Shown here: one piece after another, positions 43,806 through 57,700 of the stretch | How the letters are laid out: each line of letters begins with the position of its first letter | Numbering within the stretch: the first letter of the stretch is position 1 | Source: Copromyces sp. CBS 386.78 | Taxonomy: Eukaryota > Ascomycota > Sordariomycetes > Sordariales > Sordariaceae | Direction: 5' to 3' | NCBI GenBank assembly: GCA_030685235.1 | Contig: MU839121.1 | Coordinates: 62,001-126,000 of the forward strand | Length of the DNA: 64,000 nt | Position numbers and translations under genes: made by a program | Notes under the pieces: generated by a model | What the model was told of the DNA's origin: nothing | The model's database searches: none | Seen by the model: the letters and a program-made list of their open reading frames with translations, nothing else

Positions 43806-46600
43806 TTTCCCCCTCTACAAAAGAAATAAATATTTACTATTTACGAAATTATATTAAATATAACCTATTACGAATATCTATTAAATTATCGCTATAACCG
43901 ATTATTTTAACGCTACTATATACTAGGTTTAACACTAAACCTCCTAATAAAAAATTCTAATACCGAACAATCTAATATATAATACTAAATAACTATTAAT
44001 ATAATAATAAATTCAACGGTTATTCGAATAAATTCCCGACTTATCGTTATCCTCGTTAACGTTCTTAAAATACCGAAATTAGTAAATAATATTGTAATAG
44101 GAACATTTACGGCCGCTAGAAGGAAAATCCTCTTAATTACGCTAATCCTCCTATTAATACTAATTATTATAAATAATTAAACGACGGAGAGAGCGTATAG
44201 AAAGTAAGATATTATATCCGCTAGAATAGGCGGATTATAAATTGAATTTATCGATATTAAAGATATTGTAACTAAAATTAACGTTAAAACGAACGCTACG
44301 ATTAATAATAATTCCCGGAATTATATCGATTTACCGAATATATTTAACCACTAATAGGGCAAGAACGTAATATAAAGTCTCGATAATTTTACGTAAAGTA
44401 ATAACTTCGTCCTTTAAATTATTCACTTCCTTATTCTAATATTAATTTAATTAGATTAATAATTATAATTATTAATTAAATACCTTTTATACCGCATTAA
44501 AAATAATGTTTATATTAATTATTTTAATAATATAAACCTCTTTTATAACTTCTTTAATGATAATTAGTAATTCTAATTAAGTTAGCGTATTAGGAATAAC
44601 TTAAATATAATATAAGAAATTTATACGGGCTAATATATTGCTAATCTATTTAGGAAGACCGGTCGTATAATTATAATATTATAACGCTAGGAATATAACC
44701 TTTATTAAAATCTTTTTAATAAAAAAAGGATCCCCGTCGTTAAATTTACTAAACGTAACGTTAAAGGCATCTTTAATATAACGAATTAAATTACTCTAAA
44801 AAAAAGAATCCTTTTTTATAAACTTTTCAAAATATTCTTTAACAATCTTATTAATCTCGTTATATAAATTATTATTTATAACGACGTCCAATATATAATA
44901 ATCTTTATAATATATATCTTTAATCGCCTCTACAATATCCGGGTAAAACTTGCTTTAAATGATTAATTCACTAAGTCGCGTATTACTAATAGCGTAAGCC
45001 TAAATAATTCGGACGGCTATTTACCGGTTCTTCTAAATTAATGTCTACTTATTTTTAACGGAGGTTATAATAATTTAAATAGTAAAGGCGGAATCTTAAA
45101 TAGCGGGAATAAAACGGGGGCATATTTAATTAAAAGCCCAATTAATTATAAAATCGATCTCCTATTACTTTTAATCGTTAATAAAATTATAAATATTAAA
45201 TATAATAATACGGCCGATAAAATTAACTAATTTAATAGTAAAGAAACCTATTCCCAACTAATTATTAATATATTGTAAGCTGAAAATAACCTCTATTAAC
45301 TAATTACAGTTATAAATATATATACCGTCGGAGAAAAGTATAATCGGAGTAAAAGAGAAAAAGGCATCCTCTTTAACGTATTTAATCGTTTAAGCGCGTA
45401 TATTATATATAAAAGGATTATAGTCTTAAGGAACCTAATCCTACTAATCTCCGAAGCCACTACCCTCAATTAATTCATCCGTAATCGGGGCTAATAAAAT
45501 CGCTATAATTAAATAATTAATATTATTGCCTATTATTTGTAAAATAGCCTAGTCGAAGTTAATTTGTACGCTTGTACGGTCGATTGTACTATAAAGAACC
45601 AAAATTAAAATATTATCGTAGTAAACGAATAGGTAATTCACTATTATAAACAGGATATAATAACGACTGAACTATACAGTTTTAATATTATATACTATTA
45701 TACCGTTAAAAGCGAAAGATTTAATACTAGGAAAACGATCGCTAAAGTTATATAAACCGGTAACTTTACCCAAATTAATAACAAGATTAATAATATATTA
45801 TATATAAATATATTTAAAAAAAGCGTTCAATTTATCGTCGGTTATACTAGCGACCAAATCAATAATAAAGGCGGACAGCACAATATAAAGCGAATCGTAA
45901 CCCAAACTAACAATCTTAACAGCGCTATCTATAATTGTATAGCGATTTAAATATTTAATTATATTAGCTAGCGCGGGGAAGTATTAATCGGTCTCTAAAC
46001 CGAATAGGGAAAAAAGGCGATTTTAATCGTACTAGCGTAATAACCCGTCAAAATTACTACGATAATTAATCCAATTAATAAACTTCGTTAGATTTAAATC
46101 GCCAGGGGCGCTAACATCCGCCATAACTATATCAGGTTACTACATCTTAAACTAGGGTTAATTAACTTTAATAGAGTAAGAAGGTAAAGATAAAGTAAAT
46201 TATAATAATATTATTAATAGAATAAAAAAAATTTTAAAAGAGAGGAAATAAATTTATACTATACTAAAGATTATATACGTACTAAAATTTCTAAATTCCA
46301 CCTCTAATTACAACCTACTTACCTACTAAGGATTATTTACCTTAGATCTTATTACCTACTTCGATTAAGTATATAACGTTATACTAGACCGCTATTCGAA
46401 AAAGATAGAATAAAAATAATAATAACCAATTTAACTGCCTTACTAACGCGATAATATAATTAATTAAGCGAATATTTAGAAATCTTAATAAACTAACTAT
46501 AAAAACTAAAAAAGAAAAATAAAAAAAATAAACGGAAAATTAGAATAATAAAAAAAAATACCCCAAACCTTTCGCAATTTTCTAATTCTTCCCCTTCCAA
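43806..46600 (-). other. 2.8-kb non-coding spacer of element A2 between pol and 3' LTR
   Basis: No gag or pol motif was seen on either strand. The part up to 45,849 is also present in A1. It could once have held an extra reading frame; none can be read now. Confidence 0.5.
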
Positions 46601-46619
46601 ACAAAAAATCTAACGCTAC

Positions 46620-49600
46620 CGACGCTTCAACGGGCGATTAATATACTAAATAACCTTCCTATAAATACCCCTAAACGGCAATTCTAACGGGTATTTGCAC
46701 TCAAATTCCTTTACCTTCTCCTTCAAATTCTTTATAAACTCCGCACGTAATTCCCAAATATTATCCTTATCCTAATAGCCAATTTATTTAACTAAATATT
46801 TTATATTTAACAAACCCTAACTCCTTACTACTAAACTTTCAACTTCCTATTCCTCTTAACCGTTAATTTTAATAAGCTTCGGCAGCAATACTTCTCGGTT
46901 AAACGGGTCCGGACCCTATACTAGCTTATAAAGATAGACTACCAAAATAACTGGGTATATACGCCAAATTCCTAATAAATTAAATTTATAAGCTAAAGGG
47001 CCGACCTTTTCTAAAATCCAATATAGTCCTATACGCTCGGCAAAGAATTTCTTCTTCGGAACGCCTAACAAATAGTAACCTTTACTAAATCGAAAATAAA
47101 CTTTATTACCAACCTCAAACGTAACTAGCGAATATCTAACATTGTATTACTCTTTAATAATTATAGTCAAAATTCTTAACGGATTAACGCGAAAGATTCT
47201 ATAATCGACGCCTCCTCTATATTTAGCACTAATAAATTAAATACCGCTCAAAATTTAAATCCGTATACTAATTCGTTAGGAAATAAACCGATCGTTAATT
47301 ATATAATATTATTTAAATTATATTATAAAGCGGCCAATATTAATGTTTATAAAAATATATTAATAGCGTACTACATATAAATTACTATTTCGGCCGTCTA
47401 ATTTATACGTTTAAATTAACCGTCTATCTAAATATAGTAAATTGTCGAAAAGAGAAGATTAACGGCTAAAGCTTCGGAAATACTCCTCTAAATCCTAAAA
47501 ATAAACTTTAAATTTTAATTATTAATAATAGTAACCGGTAAGCCTTAATTATAATACTGTAAAATTTATAGTAGAACGATTATTGATTCTTTTACCCTGT
47601 ACATTAAATAACCCGCTAATAATAAGACTTTTTTATTAAATTTACAAATTATAATATATATAGTATCGAATTCGTCGAATTTTAGGAGGGACTATATAAT
47701 ATTAATAAATTTAACCGTTAATATATTAATAATAAAATCTATTATAATCGTATAATAAGGCTGTAGGAATATTCGAATTAATAGTAATTCGCTAAGCGTT
47801 AATTATCGGTCTTATTAATTTTAATAATATATTTTGTAATATTTAACGTATTCTCGGACTATCTAAATTTACGTTTTATATAAAACTATAATAGATTTAC
47901 TATTATATAATTAATACTAAAATAATACTTTTTATCGTAAATTAACTCTAGTATTTTCTATATATAAGCATAAAAGATATATAAATGCCTCTCGTCTAAA
48001 TAATTAATATAGAAGAGAAGACTGTCGTTAATTATATAAAGACTAGCCGGGAGGTTAGGCCTCTTACTTAAACGGCGTATATATATATAACCTGGAATAT
48101 TAATATTCGCAATCAATTGTAAAACCCTACTATACTTCAAATTAGAAGGGTAAATATCTACGAATATTTATTTAAAGGCGGGAGCAATAACCAGCAAAAT
48201 TATTCGAATATTTAAGGAAACTTCTACGTATATAAAGGAAAAAGCGTTAAAATTCTCTAAATAATTAAAATAAAATTAAATATTAGCAAGTTCGTCCGAT
48301 AAATTATTATTATTAACAGCCTTAATAATAGGCAACTTTAATAAAGCGTCGGGCATAATATTCAACGGTCCTAAAATATAAAAGATATTCAAATTGAATT
48401 ATAATACCTAATTAATAACGTTAATAAATTTAGAGTTTACTTTCGCTAAATCTATTATTTTTAAAAATATATGCTTAATAATACTAACAGTAGAAATATA
48501 ATCCGTAATAATATTCACGGGTCGAATATTAAATTAAACCATCTTCTATAACTTTCGTAATACCTAAATAATAATAGCGATCTCTACTTCAATTAAATTG
48601 TATTTCTTCTCTACTAAAGTCGTTAATCTTAATAAAAAATATATAAGCTTAATTATTATTAATAGAATCTTATTTATACTAAGAATAAATTCACTATCCT
48701 ATTTGCATTTGAATTAGAAAATATAAATATTATATACTATATTACTAGCGTTGATTTTAATAAATAACGCGTCTATTTTAATATAATAATATAAATACGT
48801 TTAATTGTACAAATTTTCCTATATACTACAAAAAATTTTAAACTCTTCTTTAATAGGCTCGAACTTAACCTTAGAAATATAAGCCTTTTTCGTTTATTTT
48901 ATCGCTCTTAATTTTAGATTTCTTAATTTTCGCGCCCGTCTTAATAATTCCATTTTCTTATAATTAAATAACTCCTCTTTTACGGCGAACTATAGCATCC
49001 TTTAATGTAATTAACCGGCTATACTTAAATAAATTTCTAAAGTATTTAGCGTATTAAAGAAATTAAATTTTTAAAACGCTTTAATACGGTCCTCCGTATA
49101 TTAATAACCTTAGCTGTTAATAATACTATTAAAAAGTTAAACGGATAGGAAAATTATAAATAATTTATAAGCGCCGATATAGACGTAATACTTATTAAGG
49201 AATACTATTACAATACTAATATATTCCAAATACTCCTCTTTAATATCGCTAAAAATAATAATATTATTAATATAAGCGTATATAAATAATTAATAATTAA
49301 AGAATAATCGGTCTATAAAACGTTATATAAATACGGGCGAATTTTTAAAACCTATTAGTATAACGTTAGATTATTCTAGCCCGCGAAGGCTAATTACTAT
49401 TATATAATTGTAATAGAGCGTAAAAACTAATAATTAGTAAAAAAAATTAGCAATGTTAAAAATATTAAAAAATTTCTTACTGATTATTCCGTTAATTATA
49501 TTTTCCTAATCGGATAATAAGTAAATGTCCGGTATTGTAATACTATTTAAGGGGCGAAAATTAACGATTATTCGAAATTTATTAACGCTATTAATTTTCT

Positions 49601-52600
49601 ATTATATAATAAAAATAAAGTATGTAATAGGAATAAATTATAATATAAAGGATATTTTACCTTATATGTATAATTTATTATATTCCTTATTAAAGAATTT
49701 ATAATTTTTAATTCTTAATAAATAGGATTTAACGATTCTCTACTAATTTTACTATCCTTTAACGAAATCTATACGCATTTTATCCTCTTCCTTTATTAGA
49801 ATAACCCCCTGGTCTCTAAAAACGTCGACGTATTTATTTAAAAAGCTCTTTATTTACTAGGTAAAATCGGGGTTATTATTGCAAATACTAATACCTATTT
49901 AGGAAGGAATAAATTTAATATCGTTAAATTTATTTAATCTATATAATAGAATACTAAAAGCCTCTTTCCGAATCGCTATTTCCTTATTATCTTCGATATT
50001 TCGATTGATATATATAGTATATTATTTAAGAGAGAAGCTAACTTATATTTCGGGGGCTAAGTAGGCTATATTAAATATATTAAGAAATATAGCCGTTTCG
50101 GTAATTTTAAGCGACGGGCGTATAATTATACTAATTTAAGTATTTATAAGAATAAAAAGGTTATTATTAAATTAATTTAAATACGGAACTACTTTAAAGG
50201 TTTTATTATCTACTATAGCGTTTAATAAACTAAGTAATTAAGTATGAAAATTGTAAGCGGGACGTTTATTTAAGGAGTGCCAATTATTAAACTAAACGCT
50301 ATACCGGACTAGAAGGATATTAGAATAATAAATTAGAAGGATTGTATTTTATTTAACGAAAATTTTAACGATAAAAGTATTTTCTCCTAATTCGTCCTTC
50401 TTAGAAAAAACCTCTCTTTATACCTTTATACTAAATATAAATCTAAATAAATAGAAAATAGTATTAAAATTAAACTTAATACTATAATTATAAAGAAAAT
50501 CCGTTTCTAATAGTATATTCGGGCCTAATTCCTCGATAACTAACGTAGAAATTTGGAAATAACTATTAACTTTAACGCTATTAACCTTCCCTTCTATATA
50601 GAAATTAAATTCGGCTATAATATTAATAACCGTTTTCGAATTAATTCTATTTATAACGTTCGGCGGAAATTTAATATATTGAATATTCGGAGAAAACTTC
50701 TTAATAAACGCCCGACTTACTACCGTCGAAGAATACCTAAAGTTAAAATAAATAATAACGGGAAATATACTTAAGTTCGACTTAATATTGACCTTTAAAT
50801 ATAATATAACCTTTTATAAATTTAGTATTCCGTTTCGGATAATAATATCTATAATAGCTTTAATAGTTTATTTTTTTGTAAAAGCTAATAGAATATATTA
50901 ATTTTTATATTAAATATTTAATAATTTCAATTTCCGACCGTCTATTAAAGTAAATAATTTTAATGTGATATTTACTTCCTTTACCCTCCTACCCTTATTT
51001 AAAGCCTTTTAAAAAGTTCTAGGCGAAATATTTTTAATTTTAAATAAAAAATTAAATAATTTATAAAACGCTTAGGCTATTTTTAAACGTTTAAAAACTA
51101 TAGTAAAATTAGAATCGGATAATAGACTTAACGATAGGGATTCGTCTTTATTATTATATTCGGTACTTATAACGGGTACGGCGTTAATAATAGTAATAAA
51201 AATCGTATAGTTTAACGTCGGAGTCGTAAAAGTTTAAAGCATATTACTAAATATATTGGCATAAAGTACGAGGGAACTAATAAAATAAGTAAAAGAAGTA
51301 TTATTATACTTAACGGCGGAATTATCTATATTAGATTCAACTACCTCCTCCTCAAAATTACCTATAAAATAATAACTTTAACTTTCTAAATAATTAACTT
51401 TATCCTCTACTTCAAATTCATCCTCGAAAATAGTAACGCTATTAATATAAGTATAATAACCGTCCCGAAACTTAATTTATTTACTGAATTTCTTCCTAAT
51501 ACGCCGATAACGATTACTTAAATTAATAGTACCGGACTTATTAAAATTATTACTAATCCTCTAAAATAGAAATCTAAAATAGTTTCTTTCGATAAACCTA
51601 TTATTATTCGGGAAAAAGTCCTTTTTATATATTCTTTTATTCTCGCCCTAAAACTTAGTATAAATAGTAAATATAGTATCTAATTTAATTACGTTTTCGG
51701 AATTGCTATTGAAAGCGAAGTAAATTAAATGAAGACCTTTAATAAAATCGACGAACTTACCCTAAACTAAATTAGCTTTTTCTTTAACATTATTGATATA
51801 TTATTTAAAAATATATCCGGGGGTAAATTTAATGTAATAGGACTTTAATTTAAAGTATAAACTATTTTAAAAACGAATATATAATTAAAAATTAATTAAA
51901 TTACCCTACAATTATATATATTTGAATAATTCCGTAGAAAAATTATGTAACGCTAAATCGCCTTTTTTATTAAATTTAATAATAAAATGGTAAATATTGA
52001 ACTACTTCTATACTTAATTAAGTTTAATCCCGAAGATACGATAAAAGTCTTCGACAATTTTACCTAGATTACTACTAAGTTTAACGCGCTTACTTTAAAA
52101 GAATATACTAATCTATTAAGAAAGGGTAATATTACATAATAAATATTAAAAATTATTAGTAATTACTTCGCATCGCTCGGTATAAATCAAAATTAAATTT
52201 TCGAATAAATTAGTAAATAAATAACAATTGGTAAAAATATTAATCTTACTATCTATATAAACTCTATAGCGCTTTTTATCTTTAAGGGTATTAAAATAGA
52301 ATATTTCAATATTAAAAAGCTTTTATTAAATCTATTTATTATTAATAATATTAGTAAGAGTAATTAATCTTCTATTTTCGCATTCCTTAAACTCGGTAAT
52401 ACGAATGTAAATCTCTTCGAATATATTATTAAAGAGAATAATATTATCCGATATAGTATTAATATTATTAGCCTCTTCTAATAGGTAAGAAGAATTGGAA
52501 AATCTATTAGCGAAATATATTAAAGTATATTACTTATTATTGGAAAGAATACTTTAATAGTTATCGGAATATAATAGAAAAAAACCCTACTAAGCGGGAG

Positions 52601-53000
52601 CGGATTAACCGTTAATAAAGTAAATTGATAGAATATAAGCCGAAGACGTTGATATAGAAGTAAATTAAACGGGAGCCCTAAACGCTTAAATTAATATTTA
52701 TTAAATTAATCGAACTTAATTAATTTATTTAATAAAGTGGGCACATTATTCAACCTAACGACTACACTTTTTAACTTTATTATTATTAATAAGCTATTAA
52801 TCCTATTCGGCAATCTCCTCGGGAATTATACTACTATTAACAACGTTTTCAAAAATTAGGCTATAATATCCTATAACCGGTAGAAGATTATTAATACGTA
52901 TATAGACGGGTAAATAATTAAGATTAATAATCAATAATTAACAATTAATATAATCGATCCGAAGATTTTTTATATGATTCGTAAGGTTAATAACGTTTTA
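46620..53000 (-). pseudogene. gag-pol of element A2 (chromovirus), RIP-inactivated
   Basis: On the minus strand: RT near 49.5 kb (F-R-P-L-N-S-I-T-I-P-D), an RNase H/integrase linker region at 47,958-48,140 (60 residues still open), an integrase C-terminal GVP-KKKF/IGLYWILEKVGP module at about 46,975-47,075 and a chromodomain near 46,690-46,850 (Y-L-V-K, then D-K-D-N-I-W-E-L). Gag lies toward 53 kb but is too decayed to delimit. Chromodomains of this class direct insertion into heterochromatin. Confidence 0.8.
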
Positions 53001-54353
53001 AGGGTCTCTAACGCCAATTATAGTAAAATTAACGGTAAGACCGGAAATACTAAAGCATTAAAGCCAATTTACTACTATATAATCGGGAAGTTAACTGGAA
53101 TACTGCCGCGCAACTATAGGAGCTGTAAGGCTAAACCCTAATTTTATATTATTTTTAGCAAGATATAAAGTATTTTAGATAGGATTAACGAAATAAATAG
53201 GAAATTTATCGGCTATAGTAAGTTCTAGCAATTAGTTTATACAATTTTATTACTACTTCTATACGAATCGAATCAACGCTTCCACTTATATTATATTTAT
53301 AAAAACCCTTATAATAGGATTAACGGTAAGCTTTTCGGTAAAGGTAGTAGCAATATCTATTACTGAACTTACTTAAAAGATAATAGACTCGGTAAGCGAG
53401 AGCGGGCGAATATAAATCTTAATCGACTAAATAAGCGGTACGTCGGCTATAATAACGGAAGTTTTACTAAGAGCCGGCGGGAGCGGCGGCGTATCGATTA
53501 TTCTAATTGTATTGGAAAAATTAGGATCGTTAGGATCTTATAAACTAGCGATAAAAAAAGCGTTAATACTTTTAAAAATTAGTACGCGAGCGGTAATATT
53601 AATAATATCTTCGCCTATATTATAAAGAACGGGCGGGGAAAATAATGGCTAAATTTAATTTATTTCTACTTTTATAATTTCTTTTACCTTCTTATATTCC
53701 TTCCTTAAATTTACGTAAAAAATTTACTAATATTTTTTCCTTAATTATATAAATTATCTATCCACTTTTCCAAAAGGCTAAGATTAATAAATCGGGACCG
53801 GATAATTATTAATCAAATTACAATATTTATATAGGATAAATGCCACTTCTTTATCGGCTACGTTATAGTTAATAACCTAGCCTTTATTATAATTATTAAT
53901 AGCGAATTTCTTAGGCTAATTTTCATTAATTCCGATATGGCCGTCTTCCTTAAGGTAAAGTTATATAACTTTAATAATAAGATTACCGGCTATTATAGTA
54001 AAACGTTCCTTATAGTAAATTTAAAGTTATTTAATAACGAACTAATAAATTTATTGTATTTTATAAATAATTTAAATGTCCTAAAGTTTAAAAGCTAATT
54101 TAAATTCGCTATTATTTTCGGCCATTTTAAAGGCTAACCATTAAATTTAAATAAATAAAGTACGTAAAAAAAGGGGTAAAAGTACTATTTAAAAAGGTTT
54201 TACGTTAAAGAAATTAATTCGAATAAATCGAATAAATAGTAATAAGTCTAATAAATCGTTATTAAAATTATTATAAAGAATATAATCTCCCCCTTTATAA
54301 AAGGAAGAGAAGGGAATAATAAAGTCGGTTTAAATTAAGCTATAGGTACTACT

Positions 54354-54700
54354 TATTATACGAAGAGAATCTTTACAAGTAATATTATAAATAATAATAA
54401 TAGTAATAGATAAAGAGTACGACTAGTTATTAGACAGAGTAATAATACGTAACGATGGGCGATAATATTGTTAAAGGAAACGTAAGGCAATACTAACGAA
54501 AGCCTTAACCTAGGACCTTGTATACGACTTTACAGAGTGTAAGCAAAGTAGACGTTAGGTTAATATAATATAAATTAATAATCTAATTAATTTTAACGGA
54601 GGTTGACTAGGGAGTACTCTTATATGGTATGGACCGCTTAGATGAGCGTATGCCAAGATAGAGCGGGTCATCCGGGCATTTGCCTAGAATTCCCCTAATA
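54354..54700 (-). repeat. 5' LTR of element A2
   Basis: 347 bp, begins tattatacg and ends ctaata on the + strand; followed by the CGTAT duplication at 54701-54705. Confidence 0.9.
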
Positions 54701-57700
54701 CGTATAAATCCTCTAAGAAGGTTATTAAACTTAATAATAATATTTCTTCCGAAGATAATAGTACTTTAATTATTAAGAAGATTATTTAAATTATTACGAA
54801 GGAGTTTATTAAGAAGTAATCCGCTATTAATAGGGTTATAGATAAGTTTGCCAATAACTTTAGAAAGTTAGTAATCTAAATTACCTAGAATATTCGCCCC
54901 CTTTTTTAAATACCCCCTCTTACCCTTTAATAGCCTATTATTTATTACCCCTTTTAAATTTAATACCTTTTTATTTAAATTAATATTATTTAAACTAACA
55001 TTATACTTATTAATAGTTTTAGTCGAAGTAAAATTTAGTACCTGTTATCCGGTAATTATGAATTTTCTAACGAATATTAGAAGGTTTATTATTAATATAG
55101 AAGAGATTACTTTATATATAAGTATATTTCAAAGGATATAGACCTTATATATGGATATTATTATTTTTAAAAGGTTTAAATTTCTAAGGGTATATTATTT
55201 ATCGTTTTCTTTAACCCTAGTTATAATTATAAGAATTACATAAATTAAGAGTTATATTGTGCTATGTAAAAATAAAGGAAAGTTGGAAAGTTATTAAAGT
55301 TTTTAATTATTTTAGAGCCGAACTATCCCGTTTATTTTAATTTTAAGACTTAGGAATTTAAATAGTATAAAAATAGAAATCTTAATAAGTCTAATTATAT
55401 TCCGAAATTTAATATCCTCTATTAAAATATTAAAAGAAAGTAGGAGGAAATATAAAAGTTAAAGGGGAAAAAAATATTAATTTTAATTAATATTATTTAG
55501 ATTAGGAAGTATAATTACTTGTATAGTCCAATATTAAAAGTTCGAAAGTAAGTCGCTTCTATATATATTATCCCAATTAAAAATAAGGAGTTCCTTAATA
55601 AGTTTCCAAAGGTTATAAAGTTAATTAATTCGGGAAATAAAGTCGAAATTAATATAATACCCTTATTTCCTATAATAATCGTTGCTTTTAAAGAGACTAA
55701 GAAAGTTTAGGTTTCCAAAGGTAATTCTTTTAATAATACCCCTATATTTTTATTTATCCCCCCTATTTTAACTATTAATATAGTTAAGAAAGGAGTTAAA
55801 TATAATGTTAATACTATAGAAGAAAAGTAACCCGTTTTTAAATCTATTATTAAAAAGGCTAAAAAGGTCTATTTCCTTAATTAGTTTAGAGATTTTAAAG
55901 TCTACGACGATATTACGGATTTAAAAGAACTTTACCTTATAGCTACGAAGTTTATAAATATTAAAGTTTCAGTTATTATTAAAAATATTATAAAGTATAA
56001 CCCTATTAATATTATAGTTATTTACTACTAAGTAAATTTATTCGTTAATACTATTTATAATAATAATTATAATTTATTTAAATTTAAATTTAAGTATAAC
56101 GGTAGTATTACCCGTAATAATACTTTAGAAGCTAATAAATTCGTCCCTATTATACTTAAAGGACTTATTATATTTAAAGGACCTATTTAGGTTAATATTA
56201 TGAGTATTAAGTAGAAATTTGTTTATAGCTATATTTTAATTAATTTTATTAAATTAATAAAAGAGAACGTTTAAGTTATTTATAATTAAGTTATTTAATT
56301 AATATTCGTTAATATTCTTGTAGAATAGTAAAAAATTAATAAATTTAAGATTAAGCTAATTAGGAAAGTATTATTCCGTAACGCTTTTATTAATATCGTT
56401 AAATATACTGAAATATTTACCTTAATTTTAGGGAACGGGGTCACCCGACTTTCTACGTTATTTACGCTAATAATCTCCGTTAAGACAAAAGGAAGGGAGA
56501 AGATTGCCGCCTTATTTAATATAGGAATTAAATATAATACTATTTATAAGGGATTAGTAAATTATTTCGGTCTAACGAATATTAATATTGAAATTACTAA
56601 TATTAATAATAATAGTAGTTAAAAGGGATTCTTTAGTAAAATTTATAAGAAAATTTATTTATTCAATAAAAGTAAAGAGGTCTATTTCTTTATTACCAAA
56701 AATTATTTACCTAATTATAAGATTATTTTAGATTTACCCTTCTTTTAGAACGTTAATATTTATATAAAGTACAATAAGAATAGGAAGAATTATATTTCTA
56801 TTATTATTAATGGGATAGTAATCTACGTTATTCTAATTATTATTTTCGAAGTATATAAAAGCGGTAAAGATTTCGAGGCTTAGAAATTAATCGGAGCCGA
56901 TTAATAGATTTAATTGCCGAATAGTATTTACGGCCTCTATATAATTTAATAGAAGTAACGTTATAAATATAAGTTCTCTAATAAAGATAGAACTATTAAA
57001 TTAAATAGAATTTAAAGAGGATAATAAAAAAATTACTATATTTACGGATAAAATAATAAAAGATTTAGTAGAAATATTATTTAAAGAGAAGGAAAAGTAT
57101 AAAGTATTATAAAAAGTTTAGGGGATTATTAAAGAAGGAAACGATAATTTTAAGGTTAATTCGGGTTTAGAGAATATTATTCAATTATATTCGGTGTAAA
57201 GTAGAGGAAGAAATTTTAAGATTAGTATTAAAGAAGATTCGGAAGAGTTGAAGGTAATAGTTATTCTTTAGTAAATAAAGAGGAAGAATAAAAAGGCGCT
57301 AGTAAAGGAATTTAAGAAGGCTATAAGGAAATTCGTAGGGAAAGCGAGGTAAATACCGATAATTCGCCGTATATAAATTAATATTATATATAAGAAGGTC
57401 GGCTAAAAAGTTAATTTAATTAATGATACGGGTTTTAATAGGTTAAAGCCGGTAGGAAATCCTAATTAGAAGGTAAATAAGTAGGTCTAAATATAAGAAC
57501 GGATTACTAATATTTTAGAGAATTTTAGTACGGAGTAGGACAATTATATTATTCCCCGGTTTACGGAATTAATTAGAAGGTTGAAATTAATTAAAGAGCG
57601 TTTTTAAATTATAATTAAAATAGTCTAAAATATTTTGAACGATAGCGAAATTAGGTTATTTATTTATATCTTCTATAATAGGGAATATATTCTTATTTAG

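Larger units (their letters stand above)
43459..54700 (-). mobile_element. element A2: full-length family-A chromodomain gypsy retrotransposon
   Basis: 11,242 bp, LTRs of 347 bp at both ends and a perfect CGTAT duplication. Minus orientation: polypurine tract (complement tttccccctctac) beside 43,805, so 54354-54700 is the 5' LTR. Pol runs from about 52 to 46.6 kb. About 2.8 kb of non-coding DNA separates the chromodomain from the 3' LTR, making the element unusually long. RIP is milder in places than in B (more CA left near 46.6 kb). Confidence 0.9.
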
